64,000 bases of DNA from Cercis canadensis (lineage: Eukaryota; Streptophyta; Magnoliopsida; Fabales; Fabaceae). Location of the stretch: positions 483,246 through 547,245 of the forward strand of contig QAOA01002849.1 of NCBI GenBank assembly GCA_003255065.1. The letters are read 5' to 3'. Shown here in pieces: positions 24,300-36,800 of the stretch. Made by a program: the position numbers and the translations under genes. Below the pieces are notes generated by a model. The model had not been told where the DNA came from, made no database searches, and worked only from the letters and a program-made list of their open reading frames with translations. Position 1 is the first letter of the stretch. Each line of letters begins with the position of its first letter.

Positions 24300-26520
24300 G
24301 CTTTAGGTTCTGTAGGGAATGCGCATCGCCTAAATCCACGCTCTCTTTCAAGGCTGTTGCTCACGCTTAGCCGTACCCTTAGCCCTCAACTCTTCCTACT
24401 TTCACGTACTGTTATAACCTATGAGATAACAGATATGCATACAGAGAGGCACAGACCGCTTTTAATCTCTTGTTGCTAAAACATTCCGACAAAAACTTTA
24501 TATTGATTTATTAATGGTATCATATACGCATTAAATTTGATGTAACAAAATTAACATTATCAAAAAGAAAATAAAAATCATTAAGAGGATGGAGTTTGGC
24601 ACAGTGGTGCCACCTCATCCCCGTTCCCATTTCGATTCCATTTGCTGCCAAAAAGCAGCTGCTTTCTAGCTACGGTAAAAAATAAAAAATTAAAGATAAT
24701 ATGTGGTTATTAATATAAACTAAAACTAAGATCACTAGAGGTTTGGGTGGTTTATAATGTTTATTAAAAGTTAAGAATTCGAGCCTAAACAGCCGGTTAT
24801 CGATAATGAGAACAATGTGCCGTGTTATTTACACATGCACTTGGGTAAAAAAAAAAGGTGTATGTACCTGAAATGAAGTGTTAGTTACACATGCACTTGA
24901 CGTGATAGTCATAGATACCTATCAAGTGTTAATACAAAGGTGAGCATTATATTACTACTTTCTTATGTTATTTTTTTAATGCTATATTCTCCTTTAATTG
25001 GGTGGAAGACTTACAGTATAATTTTAGTGTCATTGTGAATATATTAAAAAATTGAGTCACCAAATATGTGTTAGATAGTTCCTTATAAAATATAAGAACA
25101 TCACAATATAAGAAAACATGCCAAGAAGTAAGCTTGAAAAAGTTATTTCTTAGTACGTTTTTCCTATATCGTGTCATTCTTGCATTTTATAAAGAACTAT
25201 GTATTCTGACACATACTGGGTGATCCAATTTTTTGAGATCTTCGCAATGACACTAAACTTATAATATAACTCTTAGTGAGTCCCATACGTAGGTGGAGGT
25301 GGTAGCTTAGCCCTCACCTAATACAAAATGAAAAACCTTGACACGCATTTTGCCCAGGCCCCACAACATAAGAAGAGTTAAATTTAGCATGGGTTTTGAC
25401 AAGGTAGAAAAATCAAAAGCTTTATTTTCATAAACTTTTACATTTTTTTCTCCTTAAAAACCCTTAAAAATTGCTCAATATGTATTTTTTTCGGAATGAT
25501 GAAGAATACGTATTTTTAACTAGTATATTTGATAACTACAGTGATTATTATTATATATATACAAAATATAATTTTATCACAAACCAGATGAATGTTCAAT
25601 CCATGTATTTTGAAAGTTTGAAGGGTTATGGTTTAGACATATACATTAAGCTATAACCAGTATAATGGTTATCTCTATTGTTTCCAAACCCGTTTTAAAA
25701 TTGGATGGCAACAACCTTTCCCCCCCTCCCTCTCTTATTGCCTTGGACGCTAACAACCATTGAAAAAGCATAAAGAGCATTGTCCATGTACCAATCAAAA
25801 ACCATTTGGAGCACCTTCCATGAGTTTAAAAATCTATCATATAAAACCACAAAAATTGGATATAGATTCTCTTACACATAACATACGAAACAAAACAAAA
25901 AAATTATAAATTCATCATGCGAATTATATGAAACGTGCTATTTTTTTTTTAAAAAAAAATACATCAAAAGTTTTAATATACTTTTTTAATTTTTTTTTTT
26001 TTTACTATAACTCATTATGTTGTTCTTATACATCTCATTGCCATAAGGACTTTTCTTAGTTAATTTATTTATTCTTATTAGTAGAATGGTTTTTACCCTC
26101 TTTAATCCATTTTTATAACCTTAAAGATATATCAATATGGAAAAATACAATGGACATTGGACAATACTTATTCTCATATATGAAATTTTATTTACAGGGT
26201 TATTCACATTTAAAGATATTTATTTTAACAAAATAATCAAGTATCAAATTGTTACCTAATTGGTAAATAAATAAACTTTGAAATTAGAGCGTGAAAAATC
26301 TCATCTATGAATAATTTGTTCTGAATTGAGATTTGAGAGGGAGGGGGAAAGTGCTAAAGTGTATCCTAGTGTGGAATAAATTGAAAGGACAGTAGTAGTC
26401 TTGAAGAAGTCAGGGGCGTAGCCGAAAAATGAAAAAGAAGTCAGGGTCGTGGCAGAAAAAAGAAAAACTTAGGGGTAGCAACGACATTTCGCTCAAACCA
26501 CTAAACGGACATAGCTTGCA
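24300..26520. other. Intergenic region between divergent genes
   Basis: AT-rich spacer between the promoter of the carbonic anhydrase (leftward) and that of eIF3e (rightward). I see no coding structure. Short open frames here are AT-rich and unsupported. Confidence 0.6.
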
Positions 26521-26679
26521 CTTGCAGCTTATCAGTTTGTAAACCCTCGTTGGTTCTCTGTTATTTGCTAAGCCCTCTCGCGGCTTCTCAGTGTTTTAGG
26601 TTCCCAATTAGATTGCATCTGTTTGGGTCGGGGCATCTAGGGCTAGAACCTCTCAGAGCAGAGCAGCGACGAGACGACA

Positions 26680-29600
26680 ATGGCGAACTACGACCTAACT
26701 CCAGGGATCGCGCCGAACCTGGACAGGCACCTCGTATTCCCTATTCTAGAGTTTCTTCAGGAACGGCAACTCTACGAGGACGACCAGATCCTCAAGGCTA
26801 AGATTGAGCTTCTTAACAAGACCAACATGGTCGACTACGCCATGGATATCCACAAGAGCCTCTACCACACCGAGGACATTCCTCAAGGTGATACACTCCG
26901 TTTATCTATCTTTATTTTGTTGTTGCTTTCACTTTGTACGGTGTGATGCCAATTTTAGGGTTTTTTCGTAGACATGACCGATAGGAGGGCGGAGGTTGTG
27001 TCCAGGCTTAAGGCTTTGGAGGAGGCTGCAGCGCCGCTTGTTGACTTCCTGCAAAACGCGGCTGCAGTGCAGGAATTGAGGGCTGACAAGCAGTATAATC
27101 TTCAGATGCTCAAGGAAAGATACCAGGTTTGTTAATAAAATCCTCTAGTTGTTCCGGTTTATTGTTGTTACATTCTTCTTTTCACTGAGCTGTATTGTTA
27201 ATCTACTTTTAGAATCTGATTGTGAAGAACTGCACTTCTTCATATTTATGTACAAAGTTTTGAAGGGTGTATTGGCTCATAACTGGTTTAAGGCGTTTAG
27301 CAATTATTGGCTGACGCTATGATCAGGACATACAAGTTACTGAAATGTTCTTGGAAGTCGGGTGATGCTATACTAAAATACTAGAAGCTTGAGGAAATGT
27401 CTCTTGCTAGGGATCTAAATTTATTTTTCTTTCCCACGCTTAAACTGATTTTCGGATGTTGTACATTTACATTGATGCTTTATATTGTTTTCTAGGAATA
27501 TTCTTTTTTTATTTTTTGTTTTCTTACAACTGGAAGTTTGAATTTTGTTTGTACTCAAGGTCTAACTCCCTAAATACTGGTTCCATTGTAACAGATTGGT
27601 CCTGAGCAAATAGAGGCGTTGTATCAATATGCCAAATTTCAGTTTGAGTGTGGAAACTACTCTGGCGCTGCTGATTATCTTTATCAGTACAGGGCTCTAT
27701 GCACAAATAGTGAAAGGAGTCTGAGTGCATTATGGGGAAAGCTGGCAGCTGAGATTTTGATGCAAAATTGGGATATTGCTCTTGACGAGCTGAATCGTTT
27801 GAAGGAAATTATTGATTCAAAGGTTGTTTCTCAGTTGATCCTCTGAGAGCAGCACATACTTTTTGGAATCCTCCTATTTAATATAGGCTTATTATTAGTG
27901 TTCTTTTTGGCAGAACTTTTCATCACCGTTGAATCAGGTGCAAAGCAGAATATGGTTGATGCACTGGAGTCTATTCATCTTTTTCAACCACGACAATGGA
28001 AGAACACAGATTATTGATCTGTTTAATCAGGACAAGTATGGCTTTTGCACTGGACCTTCCTTGTTGCTCTTCACTTTATGATATACGATATTTCATGCAT
28101 ATAATTTCCATTTCATCCTCGTTAAAATGGTCTTTTTTTCCCCCCTTGGGATTACTTTTCTCTTGCATCTCCTGGGCACAATATTTGTGAAGTTGCTTGA
28201 TCTAAGATAGATATCTTTTCCAGGTATCTAAATGCTATTCAAACCAGTGCTCCACACCTTTTACGATACTTGGCTACAGCATTCATTGTCAACAAGCGTA
28301 GGAGGCCTCAATTCAAAGATTTTATAAAAGTTATTCAACAAGAGCAGCATTCATTCAAAGATCCCATCACTGAGTTTTTGGCATGTGTTTATGTCAACTA
28401 TGACTTTGATGGAGCACAGAAGAAGATGAAGGAGTGCGAAGAAGTAAGATCACTTTCTCATTTCCATTGGCTAGCAAATTTATCCTTCAAGTACATCAAG
28501 TACAATTTTTAATTGGTAGATATTTTTTTGAGGGGCCTGGTGTGAGGGAAATCACCTAATAGTCCAAAAATTTACCTTAACCCAAATCTTGTGCTGGATG
28601 ATAGTTGAGATAATTCGGATGGGAAATCAAGGAGAGGATAAAATGCCATTGGAAAATATTGAATGCAAGACCAAACAATGAGCAAGGAATCCATGTTGAG
28701 ACATATATTTAGTTTTGATGCCCAATTCTGCCTGACCTTAATGGGCCTATCGAGGCTTCTGCTGGGAGGATTGTTTTATTTATTTATTTTATAATGAGCT
28801 TTTACTTATATACTTATAACTTACGTTTTTTCCATTTCTTAATTTTTTATAATCTAAATTACTACTGTTAATGTATTAATTGTAACATACCAACTGCTTG
28901 TGACAACGTAGGTAATTCTCAATGATCCCTTCCTTGGTAAACGAGTTGAAGAAGGCAACTTTTCTACCGTACCATTAAGGGATGAGTTTCTTGAAAATGC
29001 ACGGCTATTTATCTTTGAGACATACTGCAGAATACACCAGCGCATTGACATGGGGTATGCACCTGCTTTCTGATAGTGTTGCGGTTTGTAGTTTTCAATG
29101 GATTGATTTATTATTCGTTTATTATTTGGTGCATACTGTGAAATTATGTGTTTTCCCGTTGTTTTCTGTTTTTTGGGTACTTCTCAGCCATTTTGATGTC
29201 CATCTTTTTCTCTTATTTTCTTTTCATGCAATGCGACTAAGTGGTTTACAGAAAATTTGTAGTAACCAAAGTTGTTAAGACTGGGTTTCCTCAAATTTGC
29301 TGATTTTTTTTGACAGAGTTCTTGCTGAGAAATTAAATTTGAATTATGAGGAGGCTGAGAGATGGATCGTGAATCTCATCCGTAGCTCAAAGCTTGATGC
29401 CAAAATTGACTCTAAAACCGGGACTGTCATCATGGAACCCAATCAGCCAAATGTGTAAGTGACTCTAAAACCGGGATTGTTTAATTGATGGATATAATGC
29501 TTTGTTGCCTCCGGTTTTACCGTTCTGATTGCCATGTTGAATGGCTCCCACTTTTATCATTGATGTCGTCTTCCATCCTTATTCTTTGTTGACCATTTTT

Positions 29601-29729
29601 TTATAAATTTTACATATTTCCAGGTATGAACAGCTGATTGACCATACCAAGGCACTTTCAGGCCGTACTTACAAGTTGGTCAGTCAACTTCTGGAACATG
29701 CACAAGCTCAAGGACAGGCTGCTCGATGA
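26680..29729 (+). CDS. TIF3E1: Eukaryotic translation initiation factor 3 subunit e
   Basis: eIF3e (INT6) is a subunit of the eIF3 scaffold on the 40S ribosome. Eight exons join in frame to 439 residues, close to the roughly 441 of Arabidopsis: 26680-26887, 26972-27126, 27595-27822, 27914-28035, 28224-28443, 28912-29054, 29317-29454, 29624-29729. The start [20 protein letters not shown] is diagnostic. The helical-repeat region includes [20 protein letters not shown]. The PCI/winged-helix part near the C-terminus reads [20 protein letters not shown] and then [20 protein letters not shown]. The end is [13 protein letters not shown]. No key region is missing. The intron after exon 5 (28444-28911) is free of recognisable coding sequence. 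The gene is tail-to-tail with the J-domain gene on its right. Confidence 0.97.
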
Positions 29730-30854
29730 GTCTCAACTGGGCATTACATTTACGTTTTCCAGATACCTTGATTTTGTTTTGGATTTAGAAATGGATTGAA
29801 AATTACATTAAGGAAGCCGTAATTCTTCTAGAAGATGGATTTTGTAGTAGGTCTCCAAAATTAAGCGCGGATTTGGTGATTGTAGTATTGATAATTGCTT
29901 TTTTGCTCGCAAACGTTTGCCATAATCTTTCTCATCTCAAGAGTATTTTTCTGCAAAGTAATTGTAGTCTCAAGGAATGAAGTATGTTTTCTGCCCGATT
30001 TCGTATCTCTACGTTTTATTTCATGCATATTATATCTGTATGCCTATATAATAAAAGTCAACAATGCAGAAGAGATACGGGAACTGAATTACAAGTTCCT
30101 CTCTCCCGTCCCTTCTTAGTTGGGACCCGTGTAGAGCAGAAAGAGAATGTAATATTGAACTACAGTTTTCAGCCAGATACAAAACGGGAACTGAATTACA
30201 AGTTCCTCTCTCCCGTCCCTTCTTAATTGGGACCCGTGTCGAGCAGAAAGAGAATGTAATATTGAACTACATTCTGCCCTTCCTAGTTTTCAGCCAGATA
30301 CAAACTCATCCACTTTATATACAAGATCAATTATAGTTTTTCAACCCTGTCAAGCGAAGGAAGTAATTTGGATTTTAACCAACACAGAAATTCCTTATTT
30401 CACTTTCTGCTAACGTCATCAATCTGGAACAAAAATAATACAAGATATCTTGACCATCATCTGTTGTTTTATAGAAATAATACAAGAGACCTATATTGGC
30501 TCCTGTATCTCTGAGTGTGTTTGTGTGTATATGCTCCCTAACCCGCATTTGACAAACTCAACTCTTGTTCAATGCTTTTATTACTTTAGTGAAGTATCTG
30601 AACATTGCTGGACCTGTCTTGACTTCTCCCGCAATTCTTTACTTTTTGACTGCTCGATGTTAAGTTACTTCTTGAAGCTCATGCCTGTAATTTCTTACAA
30701 ATATTATTAAAGCAATGGCCAGATTTTCAAAGTATAGGAATGTTTATTACCTGAGAAAGGAGTATTGAGCCACTTATTTCAGAGCTTCATGAAACGTAGG
30801 CTGCCACAACCCAGCCACAAATAATGCATGTCAATGCCCTCTTCTACCATCCTC
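29730..30854. other. Intergenic region between convergent genes
   Basis: It holds the 3' flanks of eIF3e and the J-domain gene and the 107-bp tandem duplication. No further gene is seen. Confidence 0.6.
30077..30290. repeat. 107-bp tandem duplication downstream of eIF3e
   Basis: Two copies begin at 30077 and 30184 with acgggaactgaattacaagt and differ at only a few bases. The second copy is followed by a short insertion before the shared ttttcagccagatacaaa block recurs. It lies about 350 bp beyond the eIF3e stop. Confidence 0.85.
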
Positions 30855-33800
30855 TTACCATCGAGAATATGAATTTCCATATGTCTTCCAATTATCCCGT
30901 CCATGTCGCCTGTTAGAACTTCTTTCAAAAGGAGATCTGTAAACATCAGATGGTCTTCCATACCCATAAACATCAGACGATCTTCTGCATGTGCTGCCTC
31001 TGTTGCTTTGCTTGGTAGCTTTTCTTATCTCCTCTTCTAGATCATATTCGGAGCGCTATAATCAAGCAAAGTGGAAGTTTTTCAGTTTTAAAATTAATGC
31101 TGTATAAAAAATAGTACATACTTCATGGAAATTACAGAAATCTCTAGTCATCTATCTTAAAGCAATGAAATGCATATTTTATTACAAGGAATACAGCCCG
31201 TGGCATATTTTACACCATCTATCTTAGTTTTTGTTTTTTTTGTGTTTTTGGGGGGGAGGGGGGAGGGGAGGAAGAACAACAGTGGTGGGACAATGGCCAC
31301 ACATCTAGTCAAGTCTACTCAGATGCAGATAGGACTTGATCTCCATTATATACAAAGTTAAGCATTGACTTGTTGATGGAAACCTAGTGACTTGGAAAGA
31401 GTATGTAAACTTTGGTAGCACGACCTAGTAAAGAATTCAAGTATAGACCTATGTCTCACACTATATGAAAATTTAATTAACTAACATGATAAAAGAACTT
31501 GTGTTTGAACATCCATGGCCTATGGATCTCTATCTCGTAATAATTGAACAGGCTGCTATGCCTATTACCTTAGGAAGGACAGGTTGCTGACACTTATTTT
31601 CTAAAGAAGCTTTTGCAAATAATCAGCATAATTGTATTTATTCAAAAGGCTTAGTTTGCATGCATGTTCACAAAACCTTTAGGGGGTACCTGGGTTAGAT
31701 ATATTTGCAAATAACATGTTTGCTCCAACTTGAGCATGGGTATTGAGAGAGGAGTGCATCTGATTATTTCGAAGAGGGTATGCTGGTCATTATTTACCAT
31801 CGATATTAAAATACAGTTCAAGGCCACAATAGGGGGTACTGAAAGCCATTTCATTTATTATTTATCCTCTCTCTCTCTAATTGATATAATTTCATAAAGT
31901 AATGTATGGCAGGAATTGTTAAAGACTCATTTGCTCTTAATACAAGCTAAAATCTTCAGAGTTAGAGTGCAATGATGAATTAAGACTCAAACTAGAGATT
32001 ATCATTCATGTAGCAAACCTTGGCAGGGTCTGAAAGCACAGCATATGCCTCTCCAATCATTTTGAAAAGCCTGTCAGCGTCCTTGTGCACCTCTTGTAAA
32101 ATTTCCTTCCAGACTTGTCCTTCATCTCCAATCTCACTTCTCGCAAGCAACTGGCCAGCCTAATTACAAACCAAAAACAAATTCCTAAGATGAGTATCAA
32201 TTATAGAATAATTAATACTACGTCAACTGCCATATGGGCACAAAAAGACTTACCTTGTCTGGATGATGTCTGAGAGCTGCCTTGTGGTATGCTTTCTTGA
32301 TATCAGTTGCTGTATCAGATTCTTTAATTCCTCTAGTTTTGACAGTTTAAAGCATAAGCAATTTAGAAGCTTTGAAATAGCAATTATCAGGTAGTAAAAA
32401 ATTCACACGTGTCCAATACATGTCTAACCATCAGCTAATATTTTGACAATTGGATGGTGAGAAATGTTTTATTTTTAAAAATTACTGAAAAGATTTCTCG
32501 TGTAAATTTTTTTCTTTTTTTGCCAGTAGGTAGGGCTGCTAGCATTCTGTTCTAGAGGGGACTGGGGGAAGGGAATCCCTGGGCTTGAACCCGGGAAGTG
32601 AGAAAGTCAACGCCTTAGCGCTGGGGAAGGGCTCCCCTGAGCCAACCTCACTTCTTGATTTCTTGTGTAATTTACTCGGTACTATTTATGCACATAAAAT
32701 TTACATGTATAAGTGTGTAGCACATAATCTTGTACTATATATAATACAATCATCTAAAAGCATAAAGCTTCAAATTGTGTAACAAATGAAGCAAATTTAC
32801 TTACTAAAGTGTAAAGAAATAATCTGGACCCAAACAAAACAGAATATCTTCATGAAAGATCAATTATGCCCTCACGTGATTAATAAATCAAGAGAAGAAT
32901 CTATTTTATAGTTGAGCCCATCACATTATTTCCTAACATCTGCCTGGAGAAGCTTTAATATTGCATATAGATCAATGACAAGGTAAGGTTATGTGTAACA
33001 TGCAAAGAATGGATTCACTATTAGCTGATAATGGAAATTGCATATAGATCTATAATGCTGAAGTCAAAACACTACTAATTATGTCCCCAAGGGGACACCA
33101 AATGGTTGAGCACGGGTTACTCCATTGTGGGGGTCTGTGTTCAAATTCCATTGGGAATGGGTGGTGTGGGGTGGGGTGGGATTGTGACAGGGGACATGCT
33201 ACCCCCATTCTATAGCCTCCATTGGACCCAAAAAAAAATAGTACTAATTACTTTCCCATATAACATATTCTATTCAACTTCCAAATAGGTCCTACAATTT
33301 GAAGGCATTGATCTCAATAAAAAATAAATTCTCTGAGAATATAAAATTTAAACAATGAGTTTGTTGAAGGGACTTAATGGTTGGGACACAGGGAGAATAT
33401 ATGTATGCAAAGTAAAGGAAATTCTATGCTCTTAAACATGTAAATTATGTATTGAGTATGTTAGAATAATTGACATGTGAATAACTGTAATTAGGTAGTT
33501 GATATTATTTAGGCATGTAATTAGGCCCATGATTAGGCCCGATGATTATTGTACAGTTAACTATAAATAATAACTGTGAGGGGCTAGTCTTACTCACTTC
33601 CAATAATTCTCAGAGTATAACTTGAAAATTAATGAAATTGAACATGAAGTAGCATGTTAGAATAATTGACATGTGAATAGCTGTAATTAGGTAACTGATA
33701 TTATTTAGGCATGTAATTAGACCCATGATTAGGCCCGATGATTATTGTACAGTTAACTATAAATAATAACTGTGAGGAACTAGTCTTACTCACTTCCAAT

Positions 33801-36800
33801 AATTCTTAAGAGTATAACTTGAAAATTAATGAAATTGAACATGAAGTAATTTCAAAAATCATTCCTGTCCTGATCAAAACAGCTACAAGTATTACTATAA
33901 TTCAACCTATTGATTACATAACTGTTTGCAAATAAAAATTTATGATCAAGACTGAGAAGTCAGAAATAAATCAATCAATTATTCACATACATTTTTACTT
34001 CTCACTTTTAGACTGAAAGTTCCATATAACCTAATTTTTACACCTATCGTATGATGAACTGCCAAATACAAAGATGCTCAATTATCACAAAGTGTTGCAC
34101 ATTTTCAGACACGTTCTATTTGAGGATGTATGCCCCCACAAATAAATTGTGGATGAAATGCAGGCAAAATCAGAAGGTACATATATTATGAGAAAACCCC
34201 AATTATATATCATAAAGAACTTACAGAATGAGGTACAGATCCAAGGGGATTCCTTTTTTGGCTTGCTCTTCCACTGAAAGCAAATGCTGATGAGCTTGCC
34301 TTAATTCTTTCACACCTCCATTTGATCCACTTGGTGTACCAGACTGTTTGGCCTTTTCATCAGATTGATTTTCAAGAATGGAAATAACTCTTCTGAGGTC
34401 ACAAGCTGCTTGTCCATAGTCTCTAACCATCTCATGTAAGGTGGCTCTTCTTGAAATTGCCTGCAAAACAAGAGTAATCTGATATGTTCTCTCTTGCAAA
34501 TAACTCTCAAGCAGATAAAGATCTATGGGCAAGTATTAGAATGCAAACTTACAACACAGAATAACTTGTTTAGGAGGAAAGTACAATATATATGCAAAAT
34601 TGCAAAAGCAGACATAATTGGACAGACTAATTTCGCATCTTCCACCGTTGAAGCAAAAATATACCAAGTACACTTGCCTTCTCTATGTGAAAAAGCTATT
34701 CAAATTTTCAGTGGCAAAAAGATAGGGGAAGAAAACCAATCACCAAAGGAAAAGGGGAAAGAGGATGCTTATCATCTACAAATAGATACCGTCAAGAAAA
34801 AGTGCTAACAAGAGCGCCAACATCAGAATTCATTGGTACATATAAATAGAAATGGTAAATACCACATTCCTGCTCTTCACCACAAAAAGGAAGACATGGG
34901 ATTGGTATGGGAATGTTCTAAGCTGAACAGCATGAACTACATGAATTTATATGGATATCTTGATCACCTGTATCAAAACCTATACAAACAGAGGTACAGC
35001 TGCCTTTTTTGTTCTTCTTTTTATGAATGAAAATGAAACTGGCACTCTCATATATAAAATCAATACAACGTTCATTTCTAGAGACTTCATAATAATGATC
35101 TTCCATGCAATTAAGCAGGCAAAAATAGAGGAAACTTTGAATTTTGAGAAGGCAATTACAATAAGATTGATTTTACTGTTAATTAAGTAAATAATAAGTT
35201 GTATATCAGTTGGGCTATGTTGAGTATTATGTTTATTAAGTTCACTCGCATAGTTTTCACTCAAACTCAAGATAGAATGCAGTATAACATCAAATTTTAT
35301 TTCATGTTATGCACACTGACAGAATTCTAAAGTGAACTAAAGCTCACATAACCTACTTGGACAACTAATAAAATGTATAACGTGATATACTTTCCAAAGC
35401 TCATATACTTTAAGGGACTTAATAAAAGCATAAATACCTTAGCATAGTTTCCATCAAGGGCCATGGCCACACTACTGTCTGAAATAGCATCAGTAATTTG
35501 GCCCAGAGCTTGATGTGCTGCAGCACGGTTGCAGAAACATATTGCAGCAAAAGGACAAGATTTGATATTGCCAGATAAAGTAACAGTGTAGTGCTCTATA
35601 GCTTCTGTATACTTTCCCGCTTTAAAAGCCTCATTTCCTGCATTCTGTTATTAACAACAATAATAAGAAAAAAATGCATCGAATAGGAAGAATGCCAACA
35701 AAAATTTAGAGGAAAATGAAATAAAACTGAAAACTTTTGGACATCAATACATGGAAATTTTTTAACTACTACAACAATATGATCTACAAGATAGACAGAA
35801 CCAAGTATACATGCCTTATGCATGACACCTGAATCTGAGGACTATCTAGCAACTTCTGCAAGTGGAATGACCTTTTAAACATTAATATAGGGAGATGAAA
35901 ATCCAGACATTACCTTCTGGTATAAGAGTTCACGTATTGTAGCAGCTAATGAAAGTGAATCTTCAATACTATCAACCGTGCACCTATATGGTTGAAATGA
36001 GCATCAGACCCTTCTAGCCTTCACAAACATATCTTGATTGAAATGGCAAACAAAAAATTAGCTTTGGTAGGTAAAGACTGAATTACTTGTCGTTAAGAGA
36101 TACATCTTGCTGTAACTTCTCAATAACATTTAGTGATGCATCAAGCCTTCCCAAATGAAAGTAACACCTAGATATTACTGACCACCTCCACAGTCTGACA
36201 CATATGTAACTATCACACGTTGAAATACTGAGATTCTGTAAACTGTTTTCTGAGGCAAAATTCTTTTCTGCAAGATACTGACTCTGCTCACAAAGCTGAA
36301 TTGCTGAATCATACTTTCGTAGCTGTGAGATGCCACCAAATATAGACAGCAGTTTATGAGCCATAATACAGAAATTAATTCATTACATAGAAGTTAACAA
36401 GTAGAATATGAAGGAATAAAAATGAGTGGAGCAATGAGTCAAAATAGATACCAAAAACAGAGCCTCTGCCTTCATTTGAAGCAACTTTTCTGAGTATAAA
36501 CTTATTGACAATGCATTCATAAGTAATTCTAGAGCAGTACCAGCTGCATCAGCAGTTCTCTCCTTCAAAAGTTCAGCAGAACGATTTATGCACTCAGCCA
36601 CTTTCTGCCAACATGGAGAATGACTTGTTAGATATATTATACAAGCAGTCAAGAATGCACATTACACAAACAAACAGGGAAAGGGAGATAAGAACAACTG
36701 AAGATTAATTGCTATCTAAAACATCAGTTAACAATAATGATATAAAGGTTACCCAAGAAAAGAAAGAATTCTAAAGATTCATCATGATAAAATTAGCACA

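Larger units (their letters stand above)
32333..34224 (-). other. Element-filled intron of the J-domain gene
   Basis: A 1.9 kb intron separates the TPR part from the J-domain exon at 32254-32332. It contains two SINEs and the tandem LTR-like pair, which together explain about a third of its length. The rest is AT-rich with no other signal. Confidence 0.75.

Noticed and set aside
24133-24364. Upstream Met at 24364 for the carbonic anhydrase
   Set aside because: It would lie upstream of the TATA-like tract, and the internal Met at 24235 directly starts a standard signal peptide.
36323-36364. ATG at 36364 extending the TPR exon frame
   Set aside because: The acceptor CACAG before CTACGAAAG at 36322 gives in-phase joining to the previous exon, so the upstream ATG is intronic.
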